Shown here in pieces: positions 1-7,391 of a DNA stretch of 11,355 nucleotides (the first letter of the stretch is position 1; each line of letters begins with the position of its first letter). Under the pieces are notes generated by a model that saw only the letters and a list, made by a program, of their open reading frames with translations, had not been told where the DNA came from and made no database searches. The DNA is taken from positions 29,818 through 41,172 of the forward strand of contig DCUH01000047.1 in assembly GCA_002327765.1 (NCBI GenBank). Reading direction: 5' to 3'. The translations under genes were made by a program, and so were the position numbers. This DNA comes from a bacterium UBA2219 (GTDB lineage: Bacteria; Desulfobacterota; Deferrimicrobia; Deferrimicrobiales; Deferrimicrobiaceae).

Positions 1-551
1 TCGTCGAACAGGATGATCTCCGGGCCCATGACGACCGCTCTCGCCAGGGCGGCCCGCCGCATCATCCCGCCGGAGAGCTCGTCCGGGTACTTGCCGTCCG
101 CGCCCTCCAGCCCCACGGTCCGCAGGATCCTCAGGACCCGCTCCCGGATCTCCCCCTCGGGCAGATCCGTCTTCTCGCGCAGCGGAAACGCCACGTTCTC
201 GAAAACGGTCAGCGAGTCGAAGAGCGCCCCCGACTGGAACAGCATCCCGAACCGCTTCCGGACCTCGTAGAGCTCCTTCTTCGACAGGAGGTTGATGTCC
301 GTGCCGTCGACGACGACCTGCCCCCGGTCGGGCCGCAGCAGGCCGATCATGTGCTTCAGCAGCACGCTCTTCCCTGCCCCGGAGAGGCCGATGATCGCCG
401 TGATCCGCTCGCGGGGGATGTCGAGGGTGACGCCGTCGAGCACCTTCTTACCGTCGAACGTCTTCTCCACGCCGACGAGCCGCAGGATCGGCTCCCCCCC
501 TCCCCTCGTTTCCGGGCGAACCCGGGTCTGTCCGTTCGGGCCGTCCGCCAT
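1..551 (-). CDS. mlaF: Phospholipid ABC transporter ATP-binding protein MlaF (3' part cut by window edge)
   Basis: ATPase subunit of the Mla inner-membrane ABC transporter, which moves phospholipids between the inner membrane and periplasmic carriers to keep outer-membrane lipid asymmetry. About 183 residues are visible; the rest lies left of position 1. Seen in the translation: a variable N-terminal tail of about 20 residues, Walker A GLSGAGKS (residues 55-62), Q-loop FQSG (105-108), ABC signature LSGGM (159-163) followed by RRAALARA, and the start of Walker B (IILFD, 179-183) at the window edge. The FQSGALFDSLTVFENVAFPL stretch is typical of MlaF/Ttg2A-type ATPases. The ATG follows the mlaE TAG stop with no gap. 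I see no good Shine-Dalgarno, so translation is probably coupled to mlaE. In related operons mlaD and often mlaC follow, so they are expected further left. Confidence 0.93.
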   Translation of the reverse strand, partial: MADGPNGQTRVRPETRGGGEPILRLVGVEKTFDGKKVLDGVTLDIPRERITAIIGLSGAGKSVLLKHMIGLLRPDRGQVVVDGTDINLLSKKELYEVRKRFGMLFQSGALFDSLTVFENVAFPLREKTDLPEGEIRERVLRILRTVGLEGADGKYPDELSGGMMRRAALARAVVMGPEIILFD

Positions 552-1328
552 CTATATGAGGACCGAGGTCAGGAAGTAGTCGCAGACGAGGACCAGCACG
601 GAGGACTGCACCACGGCCGAGGTCGTGGCGTTGCTGACACCGACCGCGCCCTTGCGGACGTAGTACCCCTTGAAGGTGCAGACCCATCCCACGATGAGGG
701 CGAACGCCAGCGACTTCCAGATCCCGTTGGTGACGTCCACGAGGTCCACGGCGGACTCCATCTGCCCGAAATAGGCGCCCGCGTTCAAGCCCAGGAGCTT
801 CACCCCCACCAGGTACCCGCCATAGATCCCCACCACGTCGAAGATCGCCGTGAGAAGCGGCAACGACAGGAGGAGCGCGGCAATGCGGGGCGACACGAGG
901 AAGCGGACGGGGTCGATCCCCATCGTCTCGAGGGAGTCGATCTGCTCCCGGATGCGCATGATGCCGATCTCCGCCGTCATGGCGGAGCCGGCCCGGCCGG
1001 TGACCATCAGGGCGGAGAGCACGGGGCCGAGCTCCCGGATGAGGGAGAGCGCGACCGTGGGGCCAAGCCACCCCTCCGCACCGAACTTCCGGAGCGTGAT
1101 GTACCCGTGGAGCGCGAGCACCATCCCGGTGAACGCGGCGGTGAGCGCGATGACGCCCAGGGACCGCACCCCCACGAAGTGGACCTGGCGCACTATGTTC
1201 CGGAGCCGGTAGGGGGGCGTCACGGCCCGGCCGAGGGAGGTGCCCAGGAACAGCCCCATCTTTCCGAGGTATCGCGTGATGCGGATCGCCCAGGACCCCA
1301 TCGAGTCCGCGACCGCCAGGGCTTTCAT
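552..1328 (-). CDS. mlaE: Phospholipid ABC transporter permease MlaE
   Basis: Inner-membrane permease subunit of the Mla phospholipid transporter and partner of MlaF. From the chosen ATG it has 258 residues, the usual size for the family. The hallmark MlaE core is intact: RELGPVLSALMVTGRAGSAM (residues 99-117 region), then TAEIG, REQIDSLETMGIDP (127-140) and, near the C-terminus, GVSNATTSAVV and DYFLTS. Hydrophobic segments lie near residues 52-75, 89-110, 147-177, 205-220 and 236-256. The start is uncertain. The ATG at 1328 gives MKALAVADS. An ATG nine bases earlier (1337, MCAMKAL) is equally possible, and neither has a convincing Shine-Dalgarno. A longer in-frame TTG at 1376 looks like part of the promoter instead. 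It is first in the mlaE-mlaF unit and diverges from mlaA. Confidence 0.95.
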   Translation of the reverse strand: MKALAVADSMGSWAIRITRYLGKMGLFLGTSLGRAVTPPYRLRNIVRQVHFVGVRSLGVIALTAAFTGMVLALHGYITLRKFGAEGWLGPTVALSLIRELGPVLSALMVTGRAGSAMTAEIGIMRIREQIDSLETMGIDPVRFLVSPRIAALLLSLPLLTAIFDVVGIYGGYLVGVKLLGLNAGAYFGQMESAVDLVDVTNGIWKSLAFALIVGWVCTFKGYYVRKGAVGVSNATTSAVVQSSVLVLVCDYFLTSVLI

Positions 1329-1346
1329 TGCGCACATAAGACCATT

Positions 1347-1376
1347 AGAATACCGGGAATGTCCGCGATTTGCCAA
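1347..1376 (-). promoter_or_regulatory. Candidate sigma70-type promoter for mlaEF
   Basis: Reading the minus strand, TTGGCA (1376-1371, five of six matches to TTGACA) is followed after an 18-base spacer by TATTCT (1352-1347, four of six to TATAAT). The predicted transcript start would fall near 1340, leaving a very short leader before the mlaE ATG at 1328. The -10 box overlaps, on the other strand, TAGAAT (1346-1351), a possible -10 for mlaA. This is a pattern match only. Confidence 0.35.
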
Positions 1377-1393
1377 CCCCCCGGAGGGAAACG

Positions 1394-2242
1394 ATGACCG
1401 CCCGCCCTCTCCGCCTCCTCGCCGCGGTTTTCCTCGCGGCGCTGCTTCTGGTGTCGCCGGCGCCCTCCCCGGCCGCGGACAACGTCGCCGCCACGACCGA
1501 CAACGCCGTCCTCCCGATCGACAACCCCGCCGCCCTTCCCGAGGCGACGGACAGCGGAACGGCCGCGGCCGACGAAAATTTCCGCGAGCCCTCCTTCGGC
1601 GAGGAGCCCGCTGCGCCGGTCCGGATCGCCGACCCGATCGAGCCCTTCAACCGGGCGATGTTCGTGTTCAACGACAAGGCGTACTACTGGGTCCTGAAGC
1701 CCGTGGCCAAGGGGTACAACCTCGTCGTCAACGAGGACATCCGCGTCTCGGTGCGCAATTTCTTCTCGAACCTGTCCACCCCCGTGCGGGTCGCCAACCA
1801 CCTGCTCCAGGGGGAGTTGCGCGCCGTCGGCACCGAGCTGGCCCGGTTCGCCATCAATTCGACGACGGGGATCCTGGGGCTGTTCGACACCGCGCGCGAC
1901 AACTGGGGCATCCGGAAAAGGGACACGGACCTGGGGCTGACGCTCGGGAAATACGGCCTCGGCCATGGGATGTATCTGGTTCTGCCGCTGCTGGGGCCTT
2001 CCTCCCTGCGGGACGGCGTCGGGTCGTTCGGGGATTCGTTCCTCGAGCCGCTCTCGTACGTCGACCCGGACGAGGCCGCCATCGGGCTGAAGGCCTACAA
2101 AGAGGTGAACAAGCTGTCCCTGCGACTCGGCCAGTACGAGGAGCTCACCGACGCCGCCGTGGATCCGTACGTGGCGGTGAGGGATTTCTACATCCAGAAC
2201 CGCGAAAGCGCAAAAAGGGGGCGGATCCGGGACATCTGGTGA
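1394..2242 (+). CDS. mlaA: MlaA/VacJ-family outer-membrane phospholipid-removal protein
   Basis: MlaA sits in the outer membrane and takes mislocalised phospholipids from the outer leaflet for return transport by the Mla pathway. The product has 282 residues. Seen: an N-terminal signal peptide (hydrophobic residues 8-22), a low-complexity Ala/Asp-rich linker (about 27-75), then the family signature DPIEPFNRAMFVFND (80-94), with NLSTPVRVANHLLQG (126-140), RFAINSTTGILGLFD (151-165) and GHGMYLVLPLLGPSSLRDG (190-208). The ATG at 1394 was chosen because GGAGG at 1383-1387 lies six bases upstream. Unlike E. coli MlaA there is no lipobox cysteine: the signal peptide ends in SPAPSPAA before DN, which looks like an ordinary signal peptidase I site. 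It is divergent from mlaEF, which supports the pathway assignment. The gene is complete. Confidence 0.93.
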   Translation: MTARPLRLLAAVFLAALLLVSPAPSPAADNVAATTDNAVLPIDNPAALPEATDSGTAAADENFREPSFGEEPAAPVRIADPIEPFNRAMFVFNDKAYYWVLKPVAKGYNLVVNEDIRVSVRNFFSNLSTPVRVANHLLQGELRAVGTELARFAINSTTGILGLFDTARDNWGIRKRDTDLGLTLGKYGLGHGMYLVLPLLGPSSLRDGVGSFGDSFLEPLSYVDPDEAAIGLKAYKEVNKLSLRLGQYEELTDAAVDPYVAVRDFYIQNRESAKRGRIRDIW

Positions 2243-2267
2243 AAAAGGACGCCGTTCGGGGCCCGGG

Positions 2268-2297
2268 TTGACGAAGCGGCGCGATCTCTTGTATGGT
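2268..2297 (+). promoter_or_regulatory. Candidate sigma70-type promoter for the acyl-CoA synthetase/HAD unit
   Basis: In the 95-bp gap after mlaA, TTGACG (2268-2273, five of six to TTGACA) is followed after 18 bases by TATGGT (2292-2297, four of six to TATAAT). It would start transcription near 2304, giving a leader of roughly 34 bases that contains the GGAGG ribosome-binding site at 2324-2328. I see no terminator for mlaA in the same gap, so read-through from mlaA remains possible. Confidence 0.45.
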
Positions 2298-2337
2298 TTG
2301 GTGGCTTTCAGTCTTATCCCGGCGGAGGCGCGAGGCG

Positions 2338-3951
2338 ATGGGGAACATCGGAACCTACGAGGAAACGAGGAAGAACTTCCAGTGGAACGTGCCGGAAAAC
2401 TTCAACTTCGGCCGGGACGTGGTCGACCGGTACGCGAAGGACCGGACCAAGCTCGCGTTCTTCTATGAAGACGTCAAGGGGCGCAGGGCGAAATATTCCT
2501 TCTGGGAGGTGAGCCGCCTTTCCAACCGCGTCGGGAACATGCTCCGCGACCTGGGCGTGAAGAAGGGCGACCCGATCCTCGTCCTGCTCCAGAACGTCCC
2601 CGAATGGTTCTTCACCGTCGTCGCCGGCAACAAGATCGGCGCCCTGGTGATCCCCTGCTCCGACCAGCTGCGCCCCAAGGACCTGGTCTACCGCGCGCTC
2701 CACTCCGGGGCCCGCACCATCATCAGCTGGGATGCCAAGACGGCGGAGGTCGACGAGATCCGGCGGGACTGCCCCGACCTCGTGAACTTCATCTGCATCG
2801 GCGAGAAGCGGGAGGGATGGATCTCCTTCGACGAGGAGGTGGCCAAGGCCTCCCCGCAGCTCGATATCGTGGACAACAAGGCCTCCGACCCGGCGCTGGT
2901 CTACTACACCTCCGGGACCACCGGGAACCCGAAAGCGGTGCAGCACAGCCACTTCTACACCGGCGCCCATTGGGTCACGGGGAATTACTGGCTCGACCTG
3001 CGGCCCACGGACCTCATCTGGTGCATCGCCGGGACCGGCTGGGCCAAGGCCGCGTGGAGCGTCCTGTACGGCCCCTGGAACAACGGGGCCGCGAGCCTGG
3101 TCGTGAACGCGCCCTTCGACCCCAAGCGCGCGCTGTCGCTCATCGAGGAGTACGAGGTCACGGTGCTGTGCGCCCCCCCTACCGCCTACAGGACCTTCGT
3201 GAAGGAGTACCTCGGGAAATACAAGGTCCCGAACCTCCGCCACTGCGTGGGGGCCGGGGAGCCGCTGAACCCCGAGGTCATCAAGACGTGGAAGGACGCC
3301 TTCGGGCTCACCATCCACGACGGGTACGGGCAGACCGAGACGATCAACCTGGTGGCGAACTTCGCGGGCATGCCCGTGAAGCCCGGCTCGATGGGGCTTC
3401 CCGTGCCGGGGCACGAGGTCGCGGTCATCGACGAGTCGGGGAACGAGGAAGCGCCCGGCGAGGTCGGAGAGATCGCGCTGAAGGGCCGCCCCCCTTCGAT
3501 GTTCATGGGGTACTGGAAGGACGAGAAGCTGACGAAGGAATGCTTCCGGGGAGACTGGTACCTCACCGGCGACCGGGCGTACCGGGACCACGACGGCTAC
3601 TTCTTCTTCGTGGGGCGGGGCGACGACGTCATCATCTCCTCCGGCTACCGCATCGGGCCGTTCGAGGTGGAGAGCGCCCTGATCGAGCACCCGTCGGTGG
3701 CGGAGTCCGCGGTGGTCTCCTCCCCCGACCCGATCCGCGGCGAGATCGTGAAGGCCTACGTCGTGCTGCGCCCCGGTATCCCGCCGACCGAGGCGCTGAA
3801 GAAAGAGCTCCAGGCGCACGTGAAGAACGTGACCGCGCCCTACAAGTACCCGCGCGACATCGCCTTCGTGACGGACCTCCCGAAGACCACCTCCGGGAAG
3901 ATCCGCCGGGTGGAGCTGCGGGCGCGCGAGTGGAAGAAGGGCCCGGGGTGA
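2338..3951 (+). CDS. AMP-forming acyl-CoA synthetase, MACS (medium-chain/aromatic) type
   Basis: Adenylates a carboxylic acid with ATP and transfers the acyl group to coenzyme A. The 537-residue length and motifs fit the medium-chain acyl-CoA synthetase branch of the ANL superfamily. Seen: phosphate-binding loop TSGTTGNPK (191-199), GTGWAKAAWS (232-241), VGAGEPL (304-310), GYGQTET (329-335), WYLTGDRAYRDHDGYFFFVG (407-426), the hinge GRGDD (426-430), SSGYRIGPFEVE (434-445) and the C-terminal PKTTSGKIRR with the expected catalytic lysine K521. All key residues are present, so it should be active. The substrate cannot be read from the sequence; medium-chain fatty acids, branched acids or benzoate-like acids are all possible for this family. 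The ATG at 2338 has GGAGG nine bases upstream; the frame is open further up to 2293, but that extension has low-quality sequence and overlaps the predicted promoter. The stop overlaps the start of the downstream HAD gene. Confidence 0.93.
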   Translation: MGNIGTYEETRKNFQWNVPENFNFGRDVVDRYAKDRTKLAFFYEDVKGRRAKYSFWEVSRLSNRVGNMLRDLGVKKGDPILVLLQNVPEWFFTVVAGNKIGALVIPCSDQLRPKDLVYRALHSGARTIISWDAKTAEVDEIRRDCPDLVNFICIGEKREGWISFDEEVAKASPQLDIVDNKASDPALVYYTSGTTGNPKAVQHSHFYTGAHWVTGNYWLDLRPTDLIWCIAGTGWAKAAWSVLYGPWNNGAASLVVNAPFDPKRALSLIEEYEVTVLCAPPTAYRTFVKEYLGKYKVPNLRHCVGAGEPLNPEVIKTWKDAFGLTIHDGYGQTETINLVANFAGMPVKPGSMGLPVPGHEVAVIDESGNEEAPGEVGEIALKGRPPSMFMGYWKDEKLTKECFRGDWYLTGDRAYRDHDGYFFFVGRGDDVIISSGYRIGPFEVESALIEHPSVAESAVVSSPDPIRGEIVKAYVVLRPGIPPTEALKKELQAHVKNVTAPYKYPRDIAFVTDLPKTTSGKIRRVELRAREWKKGPG

Positions 3952-4568
3952 TCCGCGGCGTCATCTTCGACTTCGGGAACGTCATCTGCTCCTTCGACGT
4001 CGGGAGGTTCCTCGCGCGCCTGAACGCGTGGTCGGGGCTGCCGGTCGGAACGCTCCGGGAGAAGGTCTACGGGTCGGGGCTGCATTCGCGGTACGAGCGC
4101 GGCGACGTCACGTCCGGCGAGTTCCAACGGCTCGTGGAGGAAATGACCGGCGCAGCCGTCCCGGCCGATGAGTTCGCGCGGGGGTTCACGGACATCTTCA
4201 CCCCCATCGAGAGCACCCGGGCGCTCATCCGCGGCCTCAAGGGGAAGTTCCGCCTCGGGCTGCTCTCCAACACGAACGAGATCCATTTCCGGCGGTTCAT
4301 CCGGAACGAGCCGGTCTTCCCGCTGTTCGACACCGTCACCCTGTCCTACGAGGTCCGCGCGCTGAAGCCCGACCCCGCGATCTACAGGGACGCGCTCGGC
4401 AAGCTCTCCCTTCCGCCGGGGGAGTGCGTCTACATCGACGACATCGAGGAATACGCGGAAGGGGCGAAGGCGGCCGGCATCCGCGGGATCCGGTTCACCG
4501 GGGGGGAGCGACTCCTCGCGGACCTCGCGGGGATGGGGGTCTTCCCGGCCGGGCCGGGGGCGGCCTAG
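3948..4568 (+). CDS. HAD-superfamily hydrolase, subfamily IA, YihX-like
   Basis: Probable sugar-phosphate or nucleotide-type phosphatase of the haloacid dehalogenase superfamily, 206 residues. Seen: motif I FDFGNV (7-12) with nucleophile D8; motif II LSNTN (106-110); motif III lysine K140 in LKPDP; and motif IV IDD (163-165). The cap region resembles E. coli YihX (compare SRYERGDVT, 48-55, and SNTNEIH), which dephosphorylates alpha-D-glucose 1-phosphate, but that substrate is not proven here. The second motif I position, usually Asp, is Gly (G10); DxGN is common in YihX-type members, so this alone does not mean inactivity. The GTG start at 3948 overlaps the synthetase TGA (GTGA overlap), with AAGG seven bases upstream, so the two are probably co-translated. 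Its TAG stop overlaps the rmuC stop on the other strand. Confidence 0.88.
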   Translation: MIRGVIFDFGNVICSFDVGRFLARLNAWSGLPVGTLREKVYGSGLHSRYERGDVTSGEFQRLVEEMTGAAVPADEFARGFTDIFTPIESTRALIRGLKGKFRLGLLSNTNEIHFRRFIRNEPVFPLFDTVTLSYEVRALKPDPAIYRDALGKLSLPPGECVYIDDIEEYAEGAKAAGIRGIRFTGGERLLADLAGMGVFPAGPGAA

Positions 4569-4580
4569 TCCGGGCCCGGC
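4548..4580. terminator. Possible bidirectional hairpin at the HAD/rmuC convergent stops
   Basis: GCCGGGCC (4548-4555) can pair perfectly with GGCCCGGC (4573-4580) across a 17-base loop that contains both stop codons in the CTAG at 4565-4568. It is the only obvious structure at this convergent junction. No T-run follows on either strand, and short inverted repeats are common in such G+C-rich DNA, so a terminator role is a weak inference. Confidence 0.25.
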
Positions 4581-5806
4581 TCCGGGGCGCGGCGCGTCGC
4601 CCGATCGACGATTGCCGGCGGCCTGAAGCCGTCGCGGTCGGGGGTCACCCGGAGGTCCTTCAGCCTGCGCGCGCCCGGCAGCACCCGCGACTCGTACGAT
4701 CCCGCCGCGTCGTTGTACGCCGAGACCGCCTTGTCGAGCCCGTCCCGGATGCGCGCGAAGTGCTCCGTGAACTTCCCGAGGCGGTCGTAGATCTCCTTCC
4801 CCGTCCGGCTGATCTCCTGCGCGTTCTCCGCGATCTCCTCCTGGCGCCAGCCGTAGGCCACGGCCTTGAGCAGGGCGATGAGCGTCGTGGGGGTGGCGAG
4901 GATGACCCGCATGCCGGCGCCGTGCTCGATCAGCCCCGGGTCCTGCTCCAGCGCCGCGCTGAAGAACGTCTCGCCGGGAAGGAACAGTACCGCGAACTCG
5001 GGCGCGGGGGAGAACTGCTCCCAGTACCCCTTCGACGCCAGCGCGGAGAGGTGGGCCCGCACCTGCCGGGCGTGGTCTTTGAGCCTCGCCGCCCGGATCG
5101 CGTCGTCCTGCGCCTCGACCGCCTCGAGGTACGCCGAAAGCGGGGCCTTCGCGTCCACCACGATGTTCCGGCCGTTGGGGAGCCGCACGACCATGTCGGG
5201 CCGAAGGCGCCCCTCCTCCGTCGAGCGGCTCTCCTGCTCCACGAAGTCGCAGTGGGCCAGCATCCCCGCGATCTCGACGACGCGCTTGAGCTGGACTTCC
5301 CCCCACCGGCCGCGGACCACGGGCGACCGCAGCGCCTTCACGAGGTTCGAGGTCTCCTCCCGCAGGCGCCCCTGCGTGTCGGACAACGAGCGGATCTGCT
5401 CCGCCAGGGCCGCCTCGGCCGCGGCCCGGGCCTTGTCGAGCTCCGCGATCCTCGAATCGACCTTCCGCAGCGATTCCCCCATCGGTACGAGGAGGGCGTC
5501 GATCGCCTGCCGCCGCATCTCCAGGTCGCCCCTGGCGCCCTCCTGGTACTTCTCGAGCGTCGCCTTCGCCAGCTCGAGGAACGACCGGTTGTTGCCGCTC
5601 AGCGCCTCGGCGGAGAGCGCCTGGAAGGCCTCCTTCAGCTTCTCCCGCGACTCGGACAGCAGGGAGAGCTTCTCCTCCGTGAGCCGCTCCTGGCCCCGGA
5701 GCCGCTCCGCGAGCGTAGCCACCTGGCCGGCGCGCAGGAACCAGCCGGCGGCGATCCCCGCCGCGAGCGCGGCCAGCGCGATGAGGGCAACGATGGTGGT
5801 CGTCAC
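4565..5806 (-). CDS. rmuC: RmuC-family DNA recombination protein
   Basis: RmuC-family proteins are known from E. coli to limit recombination at short inverted repeats and are thought to contain a nuclease-like core. The product has 413 residues. Seen: an N-terminal membrane anchor (residues 4-24), a long predicted coiled coil (about 30-150), then the conserved RmuC domain with RGRWGEVQLKRVVE (165-178), a PD-(D/E)XK-like core of RPDMVVRLPNG (202-212) and VVDAKAPLSAYL (216-227), FAVLFLPGE (271-279) and ATPTTLIALLKAVAYGW (304-320). The C-terminal 20 residues are Pro/Arg-rich and not conserved. The GTG at 5806 is the only reasonable start; the previous gene's stop lies 19 bases upstream, and the AAAGG at 5825-5821 is rather far away. 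It is the last gene of the MinD-like/lipoprotein/rmuC unit. Its TAG overlaps the HAD stop. Confidence 0.93.
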   Translation of the reverse strand: MTTTIVALIALAALAAGIAAGWFLRAGQVATLAERLRGQERLTEEKLSLLSESREKLKEAFQALSAEALSGNNRSFLELAKATLEKYQEGARGDLEMRRQAIDALLVPMGESLRKVDSRIAELDKARAAAEAALAEQIRSLSDTQGRLREETSNLVKALRSPVVRGRWGEVQLKRVVEIAGMLAHCDFVEQESRSTEEGRLRPDMVVRLPNGRNIVVDAKAPLSAYLEAVEAQDDAIRAARLKDHARQVRAHLSALASKGYWEQFSPAPEFAVLFLPGETFFSAALEQDPGLIEHGAGMRVILATPTTLIALLKAVAYGWRQEEIAENAQEISRTGKEIYDRLGKFTEHFARIRDGLDKAVSAYNDAAGSYESRVLPGARRLKDLRVTPDRDGFRPPAIVDRATRRAPEPGPD

Positions 5807-5825
5807 GGGTCCGTCGCCCGCCTTT

Positions 5826-7391
5826 CTACCGGTTCACGGTCACGATCTCGATCTCCATCCGGTCGCCGCTCGCGGGGGCGTCGATCCGGGAATGCGCGGA
5901 TACGAACTCCCCGCCGCGCGCCCGGACGAGCGTGCCGGCCCCCAGCGCCTCGAGCCGCGAGTAGAACGCGTCCCGGTCCGCGAACGCGGCGCCGCCCAGG
6001 TCGTAATAGTCGATGCGGGCGGAAGAGGTGTTCACGGTCAGGCCGAGGATCGACAGCGACGTCGGGCGGACCCAGGAGGAAACGGGCCCCTGGAGGCCGG
6101 CCCTGCCGGCCGTCCCGTCGATGCGGTCGACTCTCGCGGCCTCCACGATCCCGGAGGCGGCGGAGCCGTCCAGCCGGCCGATCACCCGCACGATGTCGCC
6201 GGGGCCCAGGCTCGACAGGCCGAAACCCTCCCGGGCGCCGCCCTTCGGGTCCCGGAAGAGGGTGAACCGGTCGGTCTCCACCGTCTTCCCGAGGAGGGTG
6301 ATCGTGTTGTCGGCGGCGTCGGACAGATCCTCCGGCGCGCCCTCCAGGAGGACATCGAGCACCCTCAGCACGACGACGGAGCGCGCCCGCACGGACGCGC
6401 CGCCCGAACCGCTCAGCGTCCCCTCGACCCGCACCTTCTTCCGGAGGCCGAAGGCGTCGCCGGAGGGGGCGACTTCGCTTTCCACGGCGGCCGTCCCGCC
6501 CGGGACGGTCATCGCGAAGGACGCGGCGCCGCCGGAGAGCACGTACCCCTCCAGCACGACGCGGTCCGACGTTTCGCCGAGGTCCGCGTCGATCACCGCG
6601 ACCCTGTCGCCGGCACGATCGGTCCGCAGGGTCCCGGACCCGCCGACGGCGTCCAGGTAGCCGCGGACGTCCACGACCAGCCCGTTCGCGAGCCCCGTCC
6701 CCGGCCAGTCGACCCTGCCGTCCGACGGGATCCCCGCGTAGCTCACCCTCTGGGCCCCGATGCGGAAGGAACGGGACGCGGCGTCGAACTCCGCGATCGT
6801 ACCGCGCAACTGCGCGTCGTCGTCGTCGACGACGTTGTCCTGCACCCGCGCGATGTAGGCCGCGTGGATGGTCCCGTTGTCCTCCGTGCCGCCGTGGACC
6901 TCCAGCCCGGGGCGGCGGCCATCGTCCTGCAACTCCTTCAGTCCGTCGAGGCCGATCTCGCCTCCCCCGATGTCCACGATGACGGTCGCCGGGGTCACGA
7001 GCACCGTCTGGCCGAGCACGCGGATCGTGTTGTTGTCTAGCGCCACGCCGTCGTCGTCTACGGGGCCGCGCACCTCCCGCTCGATCGCGACGGACGCCGC
7101 CGCGCCGCGCGCGTAATCCGTTCCGATCGACCCGCGGACGGTGACCGCCATCCCCGCGACGATGTCGCCGATTCCCCGCCCCCGGTCGTCCGCGACCGTG
7201 GTGGAGGCGTTGTCGGTGAATTCCGTCCCCGCGACCCGGAGGCTGCCGAACCCCGCGACCGTCCCGGCCGCGAAGCCGTCGACGTCCTCGTCGGAAGGCC
7301 CGTAGCGGGAGAGGTCGACGTTCGGGCACGCGGCAAGGAGCAGGGTCGAAAGGAGGACGAGGAGCGCCGCGCCGACCCTTCCCCCCGTCAT
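5826..7391 (-). CDS. DUF5666-type repeat lipoprotein of unknown function
   Basis: A 521-residue exported protein with no known biochemical role. Seen: a lipoprotein signal peptide with lipobox LLLAAC (C22 predicted to be acylated, next residues PN, so outer-membrane rather than inner-membrane retention under the E. coli rule). The rest consists of about six beta-rich repeats of 65-80 residues (about 41-105, 106-183, 194-268, 278-345, 346-425 and 432-505). Each has a pattern such as GTVAGFGSLRVAGTEF, then GDIVAGMAVTVRG and an A-x-x-V/I ending, which resembles DUF5666 repeats of Gram-negative envelope proteins. Acidic runs (VDDD, VVDDDD) lie between repeats and could bind metal, but this is a guess. 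The ATG at 7391 overlaps the upstream TGA (ATGA), with GAGGA about five bases upstream. The frame is open far upstream, but that extension runs through the MinD-like gene in another frame and is not real. Function unknown. Confidence 0.8.
   Translation of the reverse strand: MTGGRVGAALLVLLSTLLLAACPNVDLSRYGPSDEDVDGFAAGTVAGFGSLRVAGTEFTDNASTTVADDRGRGIGDIVAGMAVTVRGSIGTDYARGAAASVAIEREVRGPVDDDGVALDNNTIRVLGQTVLVTPATVIVDIGGGEIGLDGLKELQDDGRRPGLEVHGGTEDNGTIHAAYIARVQDNVVDDDDAQLRGTIAEFDAASRSFRIGAQRVSYAGIPSDGRVDWPGTGLANGLVVDVRGYLDAVGGSGTLRTDRAGDRVAVIDADLGETSDRVVLEGYVLSGGAASFAMTVPGGTAAVESEVAPSGDAFGLRKKVRVEGTLSGSGGASVRARSVVVLRVLDVLLEGAPEDLSDAADNTITLLGKTVETDRFTLFRDPKGGAREGFGLSSLGPGDIVRVIGRLDGSAASGIVEAARVDRIDGTAGRAGLQGPVSSWVRPTSLSILGLTVNTSSARIDYYDLGGAAFADRDAFYSRLEALGAGTLVRARGGEFVSAHSRIDAPASGDRMEIEIVTVNR

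Noticed and set aside
1337..1376. N-terminal extension of MlaE to a TTG at 1376
   Set aside because: The extra residues are not MlaE-like, and the TTG coincides with a good -35 box. The true start is more likely 1328 or 1337.
2254..2270. GC palindromic stretch after mlaA (GGGGCCCGGG) as a terminator
   Set aside because: No stable stem with a proper loop and no T-run; it is better explained as G+C-rich sequence just before a promoter.
2314..3819. 501-codon minus-strand open frame antisense to the acyl-CoA synthetase
   Set aside because: It is the antisense of a fully motif-supported gene and has no conserved features of its own.
4424..6265. Long plus-strand open frame (613 codons) across rmuC and the end of the lipoprotein gene
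   Set aside because: Composition is typical of a shadow frame in G+C-rich DNA (Arg, Pro, Gly rich), with no recognisable motif. The opposite strand carries two well-supported genes.
6821..6834. Perfect 14-base palindrome CGTCGTCGACGACG
   Set aside because: It lies inside the lipoprotein gene, where repeated Asp codons next to Val codons produce it. An operator or recombination role is not needed to explain it.
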